Positions 1-5,727 of a DNA stretch of 6,491 nt are shown here, one piece after another (the stretch's first letter is position 1; each line of letters opens with the position of its first letter). The position numbers and the translations under genes are program-made. The notes under the pieces were generated by a model. It ran no database searches, was not told the origin of the DNA, and saw nothing but the letters and a program-made list of their open reading frames with translations. Source of the stretch: Paenibacillus sp. (GTDB taxonomy: Bacteria > Bacillota > Bacilli > Paenibacillales > NBRC-103111); the NCBI GenBank assembly GCA_029239545.1, contig JARBUQ010000283.1:1-6491 (forward strand), in the 5' to 3' direction.

Positions 1-851
1 GTGGAGCAGATGCCGCTGTACAATCTACACATAAGATGCTGACATCACTTACTATGGGCGCGATGCTTCATGTGCAAGGAAATCGGATAGACCGTGGTAT
101 ACTTAGACAACGGCTAGCCATGCTGCAGAGCTCAAGTCCATCGTATCCGATCATGGCTTCCCTTGATCTGAGCCGACGGCTTATGCACACTGAAGGGTAT
201 TCTCTAGTAGAAACGGCACTTCACCGTGTATATGCATTCCATCAGCAGCTAACCGAGCTATGTACTGTGTTAGAGGTGCTCCCGCCAGCTCCGAGTCCGG
301 CTTATGAATCGTTGGATCCATTCAAGATTGCCGTAAGGGCGGCAGACAGGTCGTTATCGGGCTATCAGCTCCAACAGGAGCTGGAAGGGCATGGCTGCAT
401 AGTAGAGATGGCCGATCCCGAATATGTGCTGCTTGCGCTTAGTCCAGTTACATCGGATGAGGAGCTTGCCCGAGCAATAGAAGCTTTTCGGAGAATTGCT
501 GTCACTCTGAGTGTTCCTGAGCCTGAACGGGTACAGAGCAGCACTATAATAGAAGAAACACAAAGCAATCAGACAGACAGGCATTTATTCGTCTCTCAGC
601 CAGTATATATGGAGCTTCCGGCTGTTAATGGAAATGGACACGACGCGGACAAGGTTGAACTGGCCAATTCCGTCAATCGGATTGCTGCAGAAATGATTAT
701 CCCTTACCCCCCGGGAATCCCGGTCCTCTACCCAGGCGAGTTAATAACAGCTCGGACTGTTGCTTATTTAACCCGATTGGCTGAGCTGGGTGCAAGGTTC
801 CAAGGCTGCCGAGACCTTACTCTACGAACGGTGCTCGTGCATCAGCAATAA
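1..851 (+). CDS. yaaO: Orn/Lys/Arg decarboxylase family protein (YaaO/SpeA-like), 3' part only
   Basis: Fold-type I PLP-dependent enzyme of the Orn/Lys/Arg decarboxylase family, which decarboxylates basic amino acids to polyamines or their precursors; the substrate cannot be told from this fragment. The reading frame is open from the window start (first full codon at 3). The segment GADAAVQSTHK ends at codon 33-35; its Lys is the expected Schiff-base lysine of the family motif, and LTMGAMLH follows it. The first in-frame ATG, at 36, comes after this lysine and so is not the start. Further family segments are MASLDLSRRLM, DPFKIAVRAAD and, near the end, IPYPPGIPVLYPGE, typical of the C-terminal domain. 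About 283 residues are visible of a usual ~480-500. The stop is TAA at 849-851. The position directly before tmk matches yaaO of Bacillus subtilis, which supports the name. A poorly conserved stretch rich in Q, T and N lies between the large domain and the C-terminal domain. Confidence 0.93.
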   Translation, partial: GADAAVQSTHKMLTSLTMGAMLHVQGNRIDRGILRQRLAMLQSSSPSYPIMASLDLSRRLMHTEGYSLVETALHRVYAFHQQLTELCTVLEVLPPAPSPAYESLDPFKIAVRAADRSLSGYQLQQELEGHGCIVEMADPEYVLLALSPVTSDEELARAIEAFRRIAVTLSVPEPERVQSSTIIEETQSNQTDRHLFVSQPVYMELPAVNGNGHDADKVELANSVNRIAAEMIIPYPPGIPVLYPGELITARTVAYLTRLAELGARFQGCRDLTLRTVLVHQQ

Positions 852-857
852 TGGGCG

Positions 858-891
858 ATTCTAGCAGGAGAACAGCCCCTCGATCTAGAAT
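858..891. repeat. Inverted repeat ATTCTAG/CTAGAAT after yaaO
   Basis: A perfect 7-bp inverted repeat (858-864 and 885-891) flanks a 20-nt loop just after the yaaO stop. No T-run follows, so it is not a convincing intrinsic terminator. It could be a weak RNA stem, a protein-binding site or chance. The rest of the 852-966 spacer holds only a small GAATG/CATTC inverted repeat (907-911/918-922) and purine-rich ribosome-site sequence. Confidence 0.3.
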
Positions 892-966
892 AAGGGAGTA
901 TGCGGAGAATGTTTAGGCATTCCTGCTTGTTGGGTAAGGAGAGTTAGAAAGGAATGGAACAGAGCC

Positions 967-1626
967 TTGTTTAGTGGATATTTTATTAGTATTGAAGGTG
1001 GCGAGGGAGCAGGTAAAACGTCGGCCATCCGGATGATAGAGAATGATTTACAGCATAAAGGGCATACGGTCATTTCTACGAGAGAGCCAGGCGGGATTCC
1101 TATTGCCGAGCAGATCAGAAATGTCATTTTGGATACCAGCAATACAGAGATGGATGCACGGACCGAAGCCCTGCTCTATGCAGCAGCGCGCAGACAGCAT
1201 TTAACCCAGAAAGTGATACCCTCGCTTCAGGCAGGAAGTGTGGTGTTGTGTGACCGTTTCGTAGACAGCAGTTTGGCTTATCAGGGTTATGCACGCGGTT
1301 TGGGAATGGATGAGGTGTGGAGGATCAATGAATTTGCCATTGAGGGAGCGATGCCGAATCTAACCCTGTGGCTTGACGTATCTCCCGAGGTCGGATTATC
1401 CCGGATTCATGCAGATGGGAATCGTGAATTGAATCGTTTGGATCTGGAAAAGCAGGAGTTTCATCAGAAGGTTCAGGAAGGCTACCGCAAGCTGCTTATC
1501 CAATTTCCGGACAGAATCGTTCGAATTGATGCAGACGGAGATATTCAATCGATTCATACTCGGATAAAGGATGTTTTGGACGAAAGAATGAACCGTTTAT
1601 CCAATACGAATTACACAAAATTGTAG
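967..1626 (+). CDS. tmk: Thymidylate kinase (dTMP kinase)
   Basis: Phosphorylates dTMP to dTDP with ATP, the step shared by the de novo and salvage routes to dTTP, in the cytoplasm. The 219-residue product has the P-loop GGEGAGKT at residues 11-18, the dTMP-binding segment TREPGG at 38-43, and the family signature CDRFVDSSLAYQG at about 95-107. An Arg-rich lid region around SRIHADGNRELNRLD is followed by EFHQKVQEGY. Length fits the family (~205-215). The start is TTG at 967: it gives the usual short lead (MFSGYFISIEGG), and no in-frame ATG or GTG lies nearby upstream. AAAGGA at 948-953 is the likely ribosome site, but the 13-nt gap is long. An out-of-frame ATG at 954 opens a 6-codon minicistron that ends at 974, over the TTG start. 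The gene follows yaaO by 115 bp and is followed by darA after 99 bp, as in Bacillus. Confidence 0.96.
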   Translation: MFSGYFISIEGGEGAGKTSAIRMIENDLQHKGHTVISTREPGGIPIAEQIRNVILDTSNTEMDARTEALLYAAARRQHLTQKVIPSLQAGSVVLCDRFVDSSLAYQGYARGLGMDEVWRINEFAIEGAMPNLTLWLDVSPEVGLSRIHADGNRELNRLDLEKQEFHQKVQEGYRKLLIQFPDRIVRIDADGDIQSIHTRIKDVLDERMNRLSNTNYTKL

Positions 1627-1654
1627 TATAATGGAATTAAGCACCAAAAAAAGA

Positions 1655-1668
1655 TGAAAACGTTTTCG
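1655..1668. promoter_or_regulatory. cre-like palindrome (possible CcpA operator)
   Basis: TGAAAACGTTTTCG matches the Bacillus catabolite-responsive element consensus TGWAANCGNTNWCA at all defined positions except the last (G for A). Its core GAAAACGTTTTC (1656-1667) is a perfect 12-bp palindrome. It sits where the -35 region of the extended -10 candidate at 1677-1685 would be, so a bound CcpA-type (LacI family) regulator would be expected to repress. A second AAAACGTT lies at 1703-1710, just before the darA ribosome site, but fits the consensus poorly outside the core. The match is seen in sequence; CcpA binding is inference. Confidence 0.45.
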
Positions 1669-1676
1669 TAAAATTA

Positions 1677-1685
1677 TGGTATAGT
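1677..1685 (+). promoter_or_regulatory. Candidate extended -10 promoter for darA-yaaR-holB
   Basis: TGGTATAGT combines a TGn extension with a good -10 hexamer (TATAGT, 1680-1685), 41 bp before the darA start codon. There is no recognisable -35 at 15-18 bp; that region is taken up by the cre-like palindrome. The 99-bp gap after tmk is the widest between genes of this part of the cluster, which fits an internal promoter. Transcription from it is inferred. Confidence 0.4.
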
Positions 1686-1725
1686 AAGTTACACGGCTTC
1701 GCAAAACGTTGAAGGAGGGAATCGA

Positions 1726-2055
1726 ATGAAATTAGTTATTGCGGTTGTACAAGATAAAGACAGCAATCGTCTGTCGAATTCACTGGTTAAAGAGGGGTTC
1801 CGCGCGACCAAGCTTGCTAGTACAGGTGGGTTCCTTAAAGCAGGCAACACCACTTTTATGATCGGGATTGAGAATGAACGAATTCAGGAAGTGATGCAGG
1901 TAATTAAAGCCAATTGCAAGGTGAGAGAACAGCTTGTTACTCCTGTTTCTCCTATGGGCGGAACGACGGATTCTTATATTCCTTTCCCTGTTGAGGTTCA
2001 AGTTGGCGGGGCAGCGGTGTTCGTGCTTCCAGTTGAGCGATTCGAGCATTTCTGA
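1726..2055 (+). CDS. darA: Cyclic di-AMP receptor DarA (YaaQ/PstA, PII-like)
   Basis: PII-like homotrimeric cytoplasmic protein that binds the second messenger c-di-AMP; its downstream targets are largely unsettled. The 109-residue product has the length of Bacillus DarA. Segments seen here are MKLVIAVVQDKD, GFRATKLASTGGFLKAGNTT, PVSPMGG and PFPVEVQVGGAAVFVLPV at the C-terminus. Positions known from PstA/DarA structures to contact the ligand appear intact: R26-A27-T28, G35-F36-L37, N41 and G47 (numbering from memory of the family). AAGGAGG at 1712-1718 lies 7 nt before the ATG, a strong ribosome site that fixes the start. yaaR follows after 15 bp, so the two are almost surely cotranscribed. 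The extended -10 and the cre-like palindrome upstream suggest its own promoter. Confidence 0.96.
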   Translation: MKLVIAVVQDKDSNRLSNSLVKEGFRATKLASTGGFLKAGNTTFMIGIENERIQEVMQVIKANCKVREQLVTPVSPMGGTTDSYIPFPVEVQVGGAAVFVLPVERFEHF

Positions 2056-2070
2056 AGGTAGGGACAGGTA

Positions 2071-2517
2071 GTGAAAATTAATCCGGGCTGGCGCCCATTC
2101 GGCAAGATCATACAACCCGCAGACAACTCTACTCCGGCCCCCCTTCCGTCCAAGAATTTCTCTGACACCCTACACCACCAGGATGAAAAAGCAAATCTGG
2201 AGCAATTGAACCGGATGCTGAAGCAAATCCAGGTGCAAGGGGAGCGATTAGCCAAATCAATGACCGTTCGGGAGCTTCGTCTGTACAAACAGATGGTTAA
2301 GCAGTTCCTGGAGGAGACTGTGCGACGAGGCATTTCGATCAAAGATACGAAGGGCTGGGATCGCAGAGGCCGGGGAAAGCGTTACAAGCTGTTGGATGAA
2401 ATTGACCGGTATTTGTTGGATATGGCGGATTCTATGTTAGAAACAGAGCAAGGCAAGATTGATTTGTTAGTAAAAATGGGTGAGGTTCGCGGCCTGTTGA
2501 TCAACTTGTTTTTCTAA
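2071..2517 (+). CDS. yaaR: YaaR family protein (DUF327)
   Basis: Member of the conserved Firmicutes YaaR/DUF327 family; no biochemical role is established. The 148-residue product is about the family length (~146 in Bacillus). It has a variable Pro-rich N-terminal stretch (residues ~10-35), then a mostly helical, charged body with QLNRMLKQIQVQGERLA, LRLYKQMVKQFLEETV and a basic patch GWDRRGRGKRYKLLDEID. The family-typical end KMGEVRGLLINLFF closes it. There is no signal peptide, membrane segment or metal-binding cluster. The start is GTG at 2071, with TAGGGA (2059-2064) 6 nt upstream; the lead MKIN is typical. It lies 15 bp after darA and 35 bp before holB, so a link to c-di-AMP signalling or to replication is possible by context only. 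Confidence 0.92.
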   Translation: MKINPGWRPFGKIIQPADNSTPAPLPSKNFSDTLHHQDEKANLEQLNRMLKQIQVQGERLAKSMTVRELRLYKQMVKQFLEETVRRGISIKDTKGWDRRGRGKRYKLLDEIDRYLLDMADSMLETEQGKIDLLVKMGEVRGLLINLFF

Positions 2518-2552
2518 AAATATTTAAGAACTTGTGTGGAGCGATGTATGGC

Positions 2553-3527
2553 ATGTCTTTTCAAATGATAGCAGGACAAGAAAGAGTGAAGCAACTGCTT
2601 CAGAATAGTTTGCGCCATTCCAAAGTATCTCATGCTTATATATTCGCTGGGCCTTCAGGAACGGGCAGAAGACAAATGGCCAGGACGTTCGCGCAGGCGA
2701 TCTACTGTGAGACCCTGCAGGACGATGCTTGCGGAACATGCCTTTCCTGCCGCAAGGTGGAGCACGGCAATCATCCGGAGCTGTTCTGGGTTGAGCCTGA
2801 CGGTGCCAGCATTAAGATTGACCAAATTCGTGAGCTGCAGCATCAATTCGCATATCGTTCGGCTGTGGCAGGCACTAAAATATATATAATCCATGAAGCG
2901 GATAGAATGACCGTTCAGGCCTCCAACAGTTTATTGAAATTTCTGGAGGAGCCGGGTTCTCCGGCGGTAGCCATTCTTATTACGGAGAACGGTCAGGCGC
3001 TGCTGCCCACGATTAAGTCCAGAGCCCAGTGGGTTACATTCACCCCAATGCCGGCCGATGAGATGGAGAGCATCCTTACGGCAGAAGGGTTGTCGAAGGA
3101 ACTCGTGCGCTGTGCAGTGCAGTTAACCTCAGGTATTGAGGCCGCCAGAACGTTGTCCCAATTAAATGAATTTGCAGAAACCAGAAATGCGGTGTTACAA
3201 TTGATGAAGGATGCCATAAGCAAGCTTCCTGTCATCGGGGCGATTCAGCAAAAAGTAATCAAAACCAATGTAAGTGATCATATGGATTTGTTTTTTGATA
3301 TGATTGTTTTGTGGTTGAAGGACATTATTCATATATGCAGCGGCAAGAGAGACCGTGTCGTGTTTATAGATCAGATCGATTGGCTGACCACGCAAGCCTT
3401 TACTCGAGGTGCAGGCATATGGGTGGAATGTATGGAGAAGGCCATTGAATCACGCAAGCGTGTTCGTTTTAACGCAAACGCTCAATTGGTGTTGGAACAT
3501 TTTTTTATATCGGTTCAGAAGGCATGA
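2553..3527 (+). CDS. holB: DNA polymerase III delta prime subunit
   Basis: Subunit of the clamp loader that places the DnaN sliding clamp on primed DNA. The 324-residue product begins MSFQMIAGQERVKQLLQNSL, the standard lead, so ATG 2553 is preferred to TTG 2532 or ATG 2544; GGAG at 2538-2541 is 11 nt away. The AAA+ module shows HAYIFAGPSGTGRR at residues 27-40, a zinc module with C52, C60, C63 and C66, and the Walker B/sensor region IIHEADRMT, then NSLLKFLEEPGSP. The Walker A Lys and Ser/Thr are both Arg here (R39, R40), and the usual SRC motif reads SRA in TIKSRAQ. Delta prime is normally a non-hydrolysing subunit, so degeneration is expected, yet it retains the fold landmarks. The C-terminal part (~210-324) is helical, the collar region. 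The TGA stop lies inside the first unit of the hairpin repeat. Confidence 0.94.
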   Translation: MSFQMIAGQERVKQLLQNSLRHSKVSHAYIFAGPSGTGRRQMARTFAQAIYCETLQDDACGTCLSCRKVEHGNHPELFWVEPDGASIKIDQIRELQHQFAYRSAVAGTKIYIIHEADRMTVQASNSLLKFLEEPGSPAVAILITENGQALLPTIKSRAQWVTFTPMPADEMESILTAEGLSKELVRCAVQLTSGIEAARTLSQLNEFAETRNAVLQLMKDAISKLPVIGAIQQKVIKTNVSDHMDLFFDMIVLWLKDIIHICSGKRDRVVFIDQIDWLTTQAFTRGAGIWVECMEKAIESRKRVRFNANAQLVLEHFFISVQKA

Positions 3528-3635
3528 AGTGTTTTTTTGCAGAAAAGCTTGGCTTATGCTTACGATGTAAACTTTCCTGACGGAAAGTTAAGATGATGCT
3601 TACGAAGTGCTTTTCTTACAGAAAAGCTTTAGGGG
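3526..3635 (+). repeat. Array of three ~40-bp hairpin units between holB and ricT
   Basis: Three units at 38-40 bp spacing. Units 2 and 3 share the linker ATGCTTACGA (3556-3565 and 3596-3605), then GATGT or GAAGT. Unit 1 has the related GAAGTG at 3526-3531. Each linker leads into a hairpin. Unit 2: AACTTTCC/GGAAAGTT (3570-3577/3582-3589), 8 bp, loop TGAC. Unit 3: GCTTTTCT/AGAAAAGC (3609-3616/3620-3627), 8 bp, loop TAC. Unit 1: GTTTTTT/GAAAAGC (3531-3537/3542-3548), 7 bp, paired only if two G-U wobbles are allowed. Units 1 and 3 also share AGAAAAGCTT (3541-3550, 3620-3629). The arms of units 2 and 3 differ in sequence but both remain self-complementary. There is no strong T-run after any stem, so these are not standard terminators. 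Function unknown. Confidence 0.75.
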
Positions 3636-3642
3636 GGAAGAA

Positions 3643-4446
3643 ATGTACAGCGTTGTTGGAGTTCGCTTCAAGAAAGCGGGAAAAATCTATTATTTCGATC
3701 CGCTCGATCTTCCCATAGAGAAAGATGATGCCGTCATAGTCGAAACCGCAAGAGGTGTAGAGTATGGAAAGGTGGTAATCGGCAAGCGTATTGTGAAAGA
3801 CTCAGATGTTGTGTTACCATTGAAGCGAGTCATTCGTGTAGCCAATAGCGCGGATGCCCGATTAGTGGATGAGAACAAGCAGGCTGCACAGAACGCTCTG
3901 CACGTGTGCCAGGACAAAATACGGGAGCATCAGCTCAAGATGAAGCTGGTGGACGTTGAATATACGTTTGATCGAAACAAAATTATTTTCTATTTTACCG
4001 CAGAAGGTCGAATTGATTTTCGGGAGCTCGTCAAGGATTTGGCAAGCGTGTTCCGTACGAGAATAGAGTTAAGACAGATTGGTGTTCGCGACGAAGCCAA
4101 GATGCTTGGTGGGATTGGTCCGTGTGGCCGAATTTTATGCTGCTCCTCTTTTCTGGGAGATTTCGAACCGGTTTCTATCAAGATGGCGAAGGATCAGAAT
4201 TTATCGTTGAATCCAACCAAGATTAGCGGTTTGTGCGGCAGATTGATGTGCTGCTTGAAGTACGAGCATGATCAGTATGAGAGCGTCCGCGAGGAGCTTC
4301 CGAGGATTGGGAGCTACGTAGTGACTTCACTAGGGAATGGTAAAGTCATTGGACTTAAGGTAGACGAGCGAATTATTCGCGTTCAGCTAATGGAAAATGG
4401 TAAAGTAGAGACATTCCCGTTCGAGGATGTTGTGGCACAAGGTTAG
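3643..4446 (+). CDS. ricT: RicT/YaaT, PSP1-domain Fe-S protein of the Ric (Y) complex
   Basis: In Bacillus subtilis RicT (YaaT) forms a complex with RicA (YmcA) and RicF (YlbF). The complex carries [4Fe-4S] clusters, acts with RNase Y in mRNA maturation, and promotes the Spo0A phosphorelay needed for sporulation, competence and biofilm. The 267-residue product begins MYSVVGVRFKKAGKIYYF and has the PSP1-type core in its middle. Cysteines lie in two CGRxxCC motifs: C161, C166, C167 (CGRILCC) and C198, C203, C204 (CGRLMCC, followed by LKYE). The spacing agrees with the RicT cluster ligands as I recall them. The start is ATG 3643, with a G-rich ribosome site (GGGGGG, 3632-3637) 5 nt upstream. A longer reading from GTG 3607 would translate the third hairpin and is unlikely. 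yabA follows after 25 bp. Its presence implies an RNase Y-type, probably spore-forming, host. Confidence 0.95.
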   Translation: MYSVVGVRFKKAGKIYYFDPLDLPIEKDDAVIVETARGVEYGKVVIGKRIVKDSDVVLPLKRVIRVANSADARLVDENKQAAQNALHVCQDKIREHQLKMKLVDVEYTFDRNKIIFYFTAEGRIDFRELVKDLASVFRTRIELRQIGVRDEAKMLGGIGPCGRILCCSSFLGDFEPVSIKMAKDQNLSLNPTKISGLCGRLMCCLKYEHDQYESVREELPRIGSYVVTSLGNGKVIGLKVDERIIRVQLMENGKVETFPFEDVVAQG

Positions 4447-4471
4447 CGGATTTCGGCGTTGGGGTGGGACC

Positions 4472-4840
4472 GTGGAGAAAAATGACGTTTTTACGCAAAT
4501 AAATGAGATGGAAGATCAATTGGGAACGATGCATCAGCGCTCTGGAATGCTCAAGAAGCAGATTATTCTTCTTCTTGAAGAGAACAAGCGGCTGAGTATC
4601 GAGAACCAGCAATTGCGCAAGCTTCTTCGCAAAGAGACGCAGCTTCCCATCCCCGTTGCAAGCCAGACAAGCCCGGTCACCGCACAAGTGGGAACTCCGG
4701 ATGAGGTTCAGGCCGTCGGGGAAGGGTATGATAACTTGGCTCGGTTGTATAACGAGGGGTTCCATATATGTAACGTGCACTATGGACATTTGCGGACGGA
4801 GAAGGATTGTTTGTTCTGTTTGTCCTTTTTGAATAAATAA
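4472..4840 (+). CDS. yabA: YabA, replication initiation control protein
   Basis: Negative regulator of replication initiation in Firmicutes: YabA tetramers bridge DnaA and the DnaN clamp and limit DnaA assembly at oriC. The 122-residue product (119 in Bacillus subtilis) has an N-terminal coiled coil at about residues 6-55, with regularly spaced Leu/Ile/Met and LLLEENKRLSIENQQLRKLL. A variable Pro/Gln/Thr/Val linker covers ~56-80, then the C-terminal zinc domain begins with GEGYDNLARLYNEGFHIC. Its likely zinc ligands are C100, H103, C113 and C116 (CNVH and CLFC). The start is GTG 4472, giving the lead MEKNDVFTQI; the ribosome site is an unusual G-run (GGGGTGGG, 4461-4468), and the in-frame ATG at 4427 would overlap ricT. 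It lies 25 bp after ricT and is followed by an intrinsic terminator. Neighbouring holB encodes a loader of its partner clamp. Confidence 0.95.
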   Translation: MEKNDVFTQINEMEDQLGTMHQRSGMLKKQIILLLEENKRLSIENQQLRKLLRKETQLPIPVASQTSPVTAQVGTPDEVQAVGEGYDNLARLYNEGFHICNVHYGHLRTEKDCLFCLSFLNK

Positions 4841-4850
4841 GCGCGTGAAG

Positions 4851-4884
4851 CTGTAGGGAACTTAGGTTCTCTACGGTTTTTTTT
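4851..4884 (+). terminator. Intrinsic terminator after yabA
   Basis: The stem CTGTAGGGAAC/GTTCTCTACGG (4851-4861/4866-4876) has 11 bp with two G-T wobbles and a TTAG loop, followed directly by eight Ts (4877-4884). It begins 10 bp after the yabA stop. This is the clearest terminator in the window and should end or weaken transcription before the trmN6-like gene. Confidence 0.85.
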
Positions 4885-4936
4885 GGAGTTTTTTGAGTTA
4901 AGCCAAGAACCACTACGGAGAAAATGAGGTTCAGTT

Positions 4937-5725
4937 ATGAAGCGAGAAGATATCTTATTACACCCTGATGAGCGCTTGGATGATCTGCTGACCGAGAATA
5001 TTCAGATCATACAGAGCGAGGAAGTGTTCGCTTTCTCACTGGATGCGGTGTTGTTAGCGCGATTTTGTTCCGTCCCGTTCAAAGGCAAGATAGCCGATCT
5101 GTGCACTGGAAATGGCGTCGTCCCTTTATTGCTGTCTACAAGGACGAGGGCACAGATGGTTGGGGTTGAGATTCAGCCTAGGCTAGCGGATATGGCCCTT
5201 CGTAATGTGCATCTGAATGAACTTGGCCACCAGCTGTCTATACTGGAAGGAGATCTTAAGGAAGCACATCTTACACTGGGACGAGGACAGTTCGACTTGA
5301 TTACAGTTAATCCTCCTTATATGCCTGTAACATCAGGTGAGCAGAATGAGAATCCACACATTGCAGCAGCACGCCACGAGCTGTACTGCACGTTAGATGA
5401 CGTACTGGCGGCTTGTGCAAGGCTTGTCCGGACCGGAGGCCGCGTAGCTATGGTCCATCGGCCTTCACGCCTTATAGAGATCATTACAGGGATGCGCCAA
5501 TACAAGCTGGAGCCCAAACGAATTCGTTTCGTCCATCCTCGTGCAGGAGAAGAAGCGAATATGGTACTAATAGAGGCGCTCCGAGACGGGAAGCCGGAAG
5601 TAAGACTACTACCGCCATTAATCGTTCATGAGGCTGACGGGTATTGTCAGGAGTTGAAAGATATATATTACGGACAGTCCAAACAGCTGAGAGAAAAAGT
5701 CGAACAAATCGAAGAGGAGGGCTAG
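4937..5725 (+). CDS. trmN6: tRNA1(Val) (adenine37-N6)-methyltransferase-like protein (YabB/TrmN6)
   Basis: SAM-dependent class I methyltransferase of the YabB/TrmN6 family; the Escherichia coli member (YfiC) methylates N6 of A37 in tRNA1(Val). The 262-residue product has the SAM-binding motif I IADLCTGNGVVPLLL at residues 52-66, an acidic motif II region VGVEIQPRLADMA (75-87), GDLKEA at 105-110, and the N6-adenine catalytic motif NPPY at 125-128. The N-terminal ERLDDLLTENIQIIQ and FSLDAVLLARF are typical of the family. RNA rather than DNA as substrate is inferred from family membership, and the exact tRNA in Firmicutes is less certain. The start is ATG 4937, with TGAGGT at 4925-4930, 6 nt away. 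It begins 52 bp after the terminator T-run; I see no convincing promoter there. rsmI begins 2 bp after its TAG stop. Confidence 0.9.
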   Translation: MKREDILLHPDERLDDLLTENIQIIQSEEVFAFSLDAVLLARFCSVPFKGKIADLCTGNGVVPLLLSTRTRAQMVGVEIQPRLADMALRNVHLNELGHQLSILEGDLKEAHLTLGRGQFDLITVNPPYMPVTSGEQNENPHIAAARHELYCTLDDVLAACARLVRTGGRVAMVHRPSRLIEIITGMRQYKLEPKRIRFVHPRAGEEANMVLIEALRDGKPEVRLLPPLIVHEADGYCQELKDIYYGQSKQLREKVEQIEEEG

Positions 5726-5727
5726 CC

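Noticed and set aside
851..916. A 21-codon reading frame whose ATG overlaps the yaaO stop (TAATG)
   Set aside because: No ribosome site beyond the end of yaaO, Arg/Ser-rich unremarkable product, no family I recognise; the overlap is likely chance, though coupling cannot be excluded.
1627..1632. Perfect -10 hexamer TATAAT just after the tmk stop
   Set aside because: No -35-like sequence at 16-18 bp and no TGn extension directly before it; the extended -10 at 1677-1685 is a better candidate.
2514..2552. AT-rich yaaR-holB spacer with a repeated AACTTGT and a short AAATATTT palindrome
   Set aside because: No stem strong enough for a terminator and no spaced promoter pair; the short repeats are expected in AT-rich sequence.
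3607..3642. Upstream GTG that would extend RicT by 12 residues
   Set aside because: It lies within hairpin 3 and has no ribosome site, whereas ATG 3643 has a G-rich site at the right distance and the standard N-terminus.
4373..4789. Long reading frame on the - strand opposite ricT and yabA, and similar frames elsewhere
   Set aside because: All long - strand frames lie opposite genes with clear family motifs and show no recognisable domain; they are shadows of coding sequence.
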